Below are positions 60,050 to 64,000 of a stretch of 64,000 nt of DNA, in pieces. Source of the stretch: Clostridiales bacterium (GTDB taxonomy: Bacteria; Bacillota; Clostridia; Christensenellales; CAG-138); NCBI GenBank assembly GCA_004558525.1, contig SFCQ01000008.1:1-64000 (forward strand), given 5' to 3'. The position numbers and the translations under genes were made by a program. The notes below the pieces were generated by a model. That model searched no databases. It saw nothing but the letters and a program-made list of their open reading frames with translations, and was not told the origin of the DNA. Positions within the stretch are counted from its first letter, which is position 1, and each line of letters starts with the position of its first letter.

Positions 60050-61180
60050 ATGCTGATAAACACCGCTTTCGCCGGCGGTAAAGCCGCGGCTGAAGAAAAA
60101 ACGCTGCCGATACAGATGGAAGTCATACGCGCACTTGCGCAGGCAAAGGGCCCAAGCGGCTTTGAAGACGAGACGATATCAGTAGCCCGCGCCCAGCTTG
60201 AGGATATATGCGATATTGAAGAGGACAGCCTGAGGAATTTATATATATACAGGCGCAGAAACAGCGGCGATAAACCCGTGCTTATGTTAGACGCGCATGC
60301 GGACGAGGTAGGCTTTATGGTACATTCCATCAAGCCGAACGGCACGCTCAGATTCGTTGAGCTTGGACGATGGAGCAAAAACACGCTGCCCGGGACAAGG
60401 GTGCTTGTAAGGAACCGTGACGACGAATGGATAGTTGGCGCCATAGCAGCAAAGCCGCCGCATTTTATGACAGATGATGAAAAAAGGCTAAACCAGGTGC
60501 AGCCGGTTGCGAGCCTTGTTATAGACATAGGCGCAAGGAGCGCAAATGAGGCCGAAGAGGTATTCGGCATACGCATAGGCGAGCCTGTCGTGGCAGCGAC
60601 CGAGTTCTATTATGATGAAAAAAGGGACGTTATGCACGGCCGCGCGTTCGATTGCCGCATAGGCTGCGCCGCGCTTATAGAGAGCATGCGCATACTTGCC
60701 GAAAAGGAGCTTGATGTTGATGTGGTCGCCGTGCTTTCCTCTCAGGAGGAGGTCGGTGAGCGCGGCTGCAAGGTAGCCGTAAATAAGGTCAAGCCGGATA
60801 TAGCCATAGTATTTGAAGGCTGCCCTGCCGACGATACCTTTGGCGAGACATACTCTATGCAGACCATGCTCAAAAAAGGACCTATGCTGAGATATATGGA
60901 TACCTCGGTAATATGCAGCCCGCGCTTTCAAAGGTTTGCACTCGATACCGCCGAAGCCGGCGCGCTGATGGTACAGGCCTCCGTGCGAGAGGGCGGCGGC
61001 AACAATGCGGCCGTTATACAGGCTCAGCTCATAGGCGCACCCTCGATAGTAATGGGCGTGCCTGTGCGCTACATACACGGGCCAAGCTGCATAACGAGCT
61101 TTACCGATTATGCGGCCACGGTAAGGCTTGCCGTGAGCATAGCCGAAAAGCTGAACAGAAGCGTTATAGCCTCGTTTTGA
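60050..61180 (+). CDS. M42 family aminopeptidase
   Basis: This 376-residue metallopeptidase has LMLDAHADEVGFMVHSIKPN (first metal His and Asp, about 82-101), AFDCRIGCAAL (bridging Asp), VLSSQEEVGERGCKVA (catalytic Glu pair) and AIVFEGCPADDTF, all typical of M42. It removes N-terminal residues from peptides; members form tetrahedral 12-mers. The start 60050 follows GGAGGAGG; the longer frame from 60002 lies inside the creatininase gene. Confidence 0.93.
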   Translation: MLINTAFAGGKAAAEEKTLPIQMEVIRALAQAKGPSGFEDETISVARAQLEDICDIEEDSLRNLYIYRRRNSGDKPVLMLDAHADEVGFMVHSIKPNGTLRFVELGRWSKNTLPGTRVLVRNRDDEWIVGAIAAKPPHFMTDDEKRLNQVQPVASLVIDIGARSANEAEEVFGIRIGEPVVAATEFYYDEKRDVMHGRAFDCRIGCAALIESMRILAEKELDVDVVAVLSSQEEVGERGCKVAVNKVKPDIAIVFEGCPADDTFGETYSMQTMLKKGPMLRYMDTSVICSPRFQRFALDTAEAGALMVQASVREGGGNNAAVIQAQLIGAPSIVMGVPVRYIHGPSCITSFTDYAATVRLAVSIAEKLNRSVIASF

Positions 61181-61206
61181 CCTCCGCCCGAGCAGGCTCA
61201 TATATA

Positions 61207-61230
61207 GGGGCGTATCTTCGCCCCTGATTT
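61207..61230 (+). terminator. Terminator of the creatininase-M42 unit
   Basis: GGGGCG (61207-61212) pairs with CGCCCC (61219-61224), loop TATCTT, then TGATTTGTTTT. Confidence 0.7.
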
Positions 61231-61499
61231 GTTTTATAAATTTCAGTATACCAGCATATCGTATACCGATATAATATATTTCATAATAGCTTGTGTTCAG
61301 CCTTTATTTTACAAATTATGCCAAAACGGGCGGTTGCCTGCGCCTTGTTGACATGTCGGATAGCGTTTTGTATTATCAACGTCAAAAGCCCCCTCTCAGC
61401 CGTCTTTGCGGCTCCGGATCTTAGGCATAAACCTATTGCACTATTGAAAAAGGAACGCCGCGGTGCTATCATTACGCCATAATGCATAGGAGGTGCAGC
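61225..61499. other. Intergenic region upstream of the VanX-like gene
   Basis: Besides two GTATACC strings (61243-61269) and a short AGCCG/CGGCT hairpin near 61397-61412, no gene or known riboswitch fold is seen. Open frames here have no family resemblance. Confidence 0.4.
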
Positions 61500-62144
61500 A
61501 TGAACATAAGCACATTCGGCATACCAAAAGCAGGATTGCCCGATGGCTTTGTCTACATAGACGAGCTTATTGAGGATTGCATAATAGACGCAAAGTATGC
61601 GGGAACGGACAACTTTATGGGCAGGCCCGCCGCAGGCTACGAGCAGCCTCTTGTAGTGATGAGCAGGCAGCTTGCGGATTGCTGCGTGAAGGCTGCCGGT
61701 ATTTTGAGGGAGCAGGGCTACCTGGTCAAGTTTTATGACGCCTACAGGCCGCAAAGCGCTGTGGACGATTTTTGCCGCTGGGGGGAGGCGCTTGACGACA
61801 TACGCAGAAAGCCTGTGCATTACCCCAACGAGGAAAAGGCCGATGTGTTCAAAAAAGGCTATATTGCCCGCCGCTCCGGCCACACGCGGGGCAAAGCGGT
61901 CGATCTTACCATAGTTGATATGAAAACGCATCAGGAGGCCGATATGGGCTCCATATTCGACTTTATGGACGAGCGCTCGCACCACGGAGCAGCCGGCCTG
62001 ACAAAGGAGCAGGAGCATAACCGCAGGCTGCTTTGCGATGCAATGCTGTCCTCCGGCCTTACGCTGCTTGATTCGGAATGGTGGCATTACAGTCTCGATC
62101 CCGAGCCGTATCCGGACACTTATTTCAACTTTCCAATAAAGTAA
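61500..62144 (+). CDS. VanX-like D-Ala-D-Ala dipeptidase (M15D)
   Basis: This 214-residue zinc dipeptidase has the M15D motifs: VKFYDAYRPQSAVDDF, SGHTRGKAVDLTI (Ser-x-His-x-x-Gly-x-Ala-x-Asp, about 125-137) and DSEWWHYSLDPEPYPD (Glu-x-Trp-His, catalytic and third ligand, about 190-205). It cleaves D-alanyl-D-alanine. No VanA/VanH genes are near, so it is more likely a wall-recycling or nutrient enzyme than part of a resistance cluster. No signal peptide is seen. GGAGG lies 6 bases before ATG 61500. Confidence 0.9.
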   Translation: MNISTFGIPKAGLPDGFVYIDELIEDCIIDAKYAGTDNFMGRPAAGYEQPLVVMSRQLADCCVKAAGILREQGYLVKFYDAYRPQSAVDDFCRWGEALDDIRRKPVHYPNEEKADVFKKGYIARRSGHTRGKAVDLTIVDMKTHQEADMGSIFDFMDERSHHGAAGLTKEQEHNRRLLCDAMLSSGLTLLDSEWWHYSLDPEPYPDTYFNFPIK

Positions 62145-62158
62145 AGCATATGAACACA

Positions 62159-62188
62159 GCGTTCCCAAAGTTGGTGGGAACGCCGTTT
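62159..62188. terminator. Terminator between VanX-like gene and trxA
   Basis: GCGTTCCC (62159-62166) pairs with GGGAACGC (62176-62183), then CGTTTGT; it lies between convergent genes. Confidence 0.7.
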
Positions 62189-62202
62189 GTATTCAGCCTG
62201 TG

Positions 62203-62520
62203 TCAGCCCATTATTTCCTCAAGCGCGTCGGCATACTCGCTCTTATCCCTTGCGCCTATGAGCCGGTTAAGCTCCTGACCGTCCTTAAACAGTATAACGC
62301 ACGGTATGCTCATTATGCGGAAGCGCTTTGCAAGCGCCTTCTCGTCATCAACATTTACCTTGCAGACCTCGGCCCTTCCGTCATACTCCACGGCAAGCTC
62401 CTCAATCTCCGGTCCTATCATGCGGCATGGACCGCACCAGGTTGCCCAGAAGTCGACAAGCGCCGGTTTGCCGCCGTTTATAACGGCATCAAAATCAGTT
62501 TCTGTAAGATGCTTAAGCAT
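62203..62520 (-). CDS. trxA: Thioredoxin
   Basis: This 105-residue disulfide reductase has the active site WATWCGPCRMIGPEI (Cys-Gly-Pro-Cys, about 29-32) and the cis-Pro loop SIPCVILFKDG; here the residue before Val is Cys instead of Thr (IPCV rather than IPTL), a minor variation. The length is typical. It follows the RseC gene by 32 bases on the same strand. Confidence 0.95.
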   Translation of the reverse strand: MLKHLTETDFDAVINGGKPALVDFWATWCGPCRMIGPEIEELAVEYDGRAEVCKVNVDDEKALAKRFRIMSIPCVILFKDGQELNRLIGARDKSEYADALEEIMG

Positions 62521-62552
62521 AGCTGTTTCTCCTTTACTATTATAGTTTTTGA

Positions 62553-62999
62553 TCAGTGCGCATGCGGGCAGCCATCGTCATTGCCGTCGTTTTCGCCGGC
62601 AAAGCCCGTCATGCGCGGCTTGAACTCATTCATTTTTGCAAACTTAGGCTCGAGCGCCTTAAGTATAAAAAAGCTGCCGGCGGAAAACGCCACGCCGCCT
62701 ATCGCGCCATAAAGCTCGCCTATAACACAGCCTAAGGCAACGCCTGCCACAAGGAACACGAGCGGAATACCGTATACGATAACGCTTGCCTTGAGCACGC
62801 TTTTTGCATGCATCTCAATGTATACCGTATCGCCCTCTTTTGCGTTAAGGGCGTTGTCCATATCTATATCCGCCTCGTTAGAGCCGAAGCGGAAGCACGC
62901 GTTGCAGTGTCCGCACGCATCCGTTTTCTTAAAGCGCACGGTGGCTTTTTTGCCGCTTACCGCAACCACTGTTCCCTGCTGCCTTACTTCCTCACTCAT
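62553..62999 (-). CDS. RseC/MucC-family membrane protein
   Basis: This 148-residue protein has the family Cys cluster CGHCNACFRFGS (about 33-44) after a strand motif (QGTVVAVSGKKATVRFKKTD), and two membrane segments (VIVYGIPLVFLVAGVALGC and AIGGVAFSAGSFFIL). RseC proteins take part in SoxR reduction and Rnf-type electron transport. The tail is His/Cys-containing (DDGCPHAH). Its start overlaps the aspS end by 8 bases. Confidence 0.88.
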   Translation of the reverse strand: MSEEVRQQGTVVAVSGKKATVRFKKTDACGHCNACFRFGSNEADIDMDNALNAKEGDTVYIEMHAKSVLKASVIVYGIPLVFLVAGVALGCVIGELYGAIGGVAFSAGSFFILKALEPKFAKMNEFKPRMTGFAGENDGNDDGCPHAH

Positions 63000-64000
63000 C
63001 TATATCCACCTTAATATGCAGCTCGTTAAGCTGCTTGTCCGTGACCTCGCTGGGCGCGCCCATAAGTATATCCTGGGCGTTCTTGTTCATCGGGAAGGGT
63101 ATTATCTCCCTTATGCTATCTTCCCCTGCAAGCAGCATTACCATACGGTCAACGCCCGGGGCGATGCCTGCATGAGGCGGCGCGCCATAGCAGAAGGCGT
63201 TATACATTGCCGGGAATTTGCTCTTAACATCGTCCTCGCCAAGCCTCACCAGCCTGAACGCCTCTATCATTATTTCAGGATCGTGATTCCTTACCGCCCC
63301 TGAGGAAAGCTCTATGCCGTTGCAGACAAGGTCGTACTGCTGAGCGGTTATGGTGAGCGGGTCTATCTCGCCGCGTATAGCCTTCTTAAGCGTTTCAGCG
63401 CCGCCGCCGGGCATGGAGAACGGATTATGGCAGAACTCCAGCTCGCCCGATTCATCGCCTATCTCATACATCGGAAAATCCACTACCCAGCAGAACTCAT
63501 AGCGCTCCTTATCCATATGCCCGGGTACGGCTGCGCCGAGCATCTTGCGCATGACGCCGGCTGTCTTCTGCGCGGCAGCCTTTGTTCCCGCAGTAACGCC
63601 TACAAGGCAGCCGGGAGTAAGCTTGAGCGCCTCGGTTATGGCCTGATGGTGCGGCGTAATGAACTTGGCTACGCCGCCGGCAAAGCTGCCGTCAGGCTCT
63701 ACCTTGAACCAATACGGCTTTTGACCGGCCTGCACCTCAACATCGGCGCAAAGCTTGTCAATATGCTTCCTTGTAAGCTCACAGCCGCTGCATGCTATGG
63801 CCTTTACGGTGTTTCCCTTTGCAAACGGGGCAAACTCGCTGCCTTCAACAATGTTAGTTATATCCTGTACCCTGAGATCTATGCGGTAATCCGGCTTGTC
63901 GCTGCCGAACTGCTCCAAAGCGTCATTGTACGATATGCGCTTGAACGGCGCGGAGGAGGCAACGTTGTATGTGCCGTATTTTGCGAATATAGGCGGCAGC
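62992..64000 (-). CDS. aspS: Aspartyl-tRNA synthetase, 3' part (cut by window edge)
   Basis: The frame runs past base 64000, so the N-terminal anticodon-binding domain and start lie outside. Visible: FKRISYNDALEQFGSDKPDY (start of catalytic insertion), a GAD domain (about the next 120 residues), WVVDFPMYEIGD, FCHNPFSMP, GIELSSGAVRNHDPEIMIEA and GAPPHAGIAPGVDRMVMLL (class II motif 3), ending with NAQDILMGAPSEV. An ATG at 63918 inside the frame is not the start. It charges tRNA(Asp), or also tRNA(Asn) in species lacking AsnRS. Confidence 0.94.
   Translation of the reverse strand, partial: LPPIFAKYGTYNVASSAPFKRISYNDALEQFGSDKPDYRIDLRVQDITNIVEGSEFAPFAKGNTVKAIACSGCELTRKHIDKLCADVEVQAGQKPYWFKVEPDGSFAGGVAKFITPHHQAITEALKLTPGCLVGVTAGTKAAAQKTAGVMRKMLGAAVPGHMDKERYEFCWVVDFPMYEIGDESGELEFCHNPFSMPGGGAETLKKAIRGEIDPLTITAQQYDLVCNGIELSSGAVRNHDPEIMIEAFRLVRLGEDDVKSKFPAMYNAFCYGAPPHAGIAPGVDRMVMLLAGEDSIREIIPFPMNKNAQDILMGAPSEVTDKQLNELHIKVDIDE

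Noticed and set aside
61500..62144. Vancomycin-resistance cluster
   Set aside because: Only a VanX-like dipeptidase is present; no VanA/B ligase, VanH dehydrogenase or VanRS two-component genes lie near.
61281..62168. Minus-strand open frame of 295 codons
   Set aside because: It is antisense to the VanX-like gene, which has full catalytic motifs and a ribosome site; the antisense product resembles nothing.

Overview
The window looks like a Bacillota chromosome, most likely an anaerobic, gut-type Clostridia. It carries a DnaD-like replication protein, an EcfA1/EcfA2/EcfT transporter joined to truA, a flavodiiron protein, a 2[4Fe-4S] ferredoxin, an RseC-family protein and an ATP-cone-free set of standard housekeeping genes. 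From about 8.4 kb onward the coding style is uniform: moderate GC, with ATA as the main Ile codon, AGG common for Arg and CTT common for Leu. This bias leaves long stop-free frames opposite many real genes. The species cannot be named from the sequence alone.

Positions 1-8.4 kb are foreign. Bases 1-2575 are the edge of a conjugative or mobilizable element: the N-terminus of a MobA/MobL relaxase, a DUF3847 protein, a small Cys-rich protein, an excisionase-like helix-turn-helix (HTH) protein and a DUF6076-type zinc-finger protein. Bases 2582-8313 are a clearly AT-rich, tightly overlapping six-gene defence operon with its own promoter and terminator: HTH regulator, C5 DNA methyltransferase 1, DUF4928 protein, Vsr nuclease, C5 methyltransferase 2, and a 631-residue protein that combines a GHKL (MutL/MORC/Hsp90-type) ATPase with a C-terminal TIR-like domain. 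This is the most interesting system in the window. Just past its terminator lies a host-style XRE regulator cut off inside its HTH (8357-8494) at a 9-bp-arm inverted repeat, probably the insertion junction.

Positions 8.6-16 kb hold UPF0316, GNAT, nadE (with an apparently dead glutaminase domain), a tRNA/rRNA-type methyltransferase, rsmI, an M32 carboxypeptidase and a DnaD-like protein. A small insert at 16-17.1 kb carries a GyrI-like protein and a 17-base motif also present in the conjugative element. Positions 17-23.6 kb hold trpS (minus), then dnaX-ybaB-recR, a lipoprotein, plsY and a class I amidotransferase. Positions 23.6-35 kb hold a flavodiiron protein, an M20 peptidase, a Myb/RsfA-like protein, dsdA-birA, an HD protein, a polysaccharide deacetylase, and metG-GNAT-tatD. 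Positions 35-48.3 kb hold an asparaginase, an ECF sigma/anti-sigma pair, a cyclase, pepF, a small alarmone synthetase, a deaminated-base DNA glycosylase, malQ, an Fe-ADH, a serpin lipoprotein, MATE and EamA transporters. Positions 48.4-64 kb hold a ferredoxin, deoD, rmuC, truA, the ECF operon, two zinc-ribbon membrane proteins, a phosphorylase pseudogene, a tandem GNAT, degV, a creatininase-like amidohydrolase with an M42 aminopeptidase, a VanX-like dipeptidase, trxA, rseC and the 3' part of aspS.

A second theme is a family of small non-coding repeats (about 150-220 bp, built of hairpins, ends with imperfect inverted repeats) spread through the host part of the window. Three copies are flanked by 23-26 bp direct repeats; two of these targets are themselves palindromic hairpins. 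This points to a miniature mobile element with unusually long target duplications that also distributes terminator-like hairpins.
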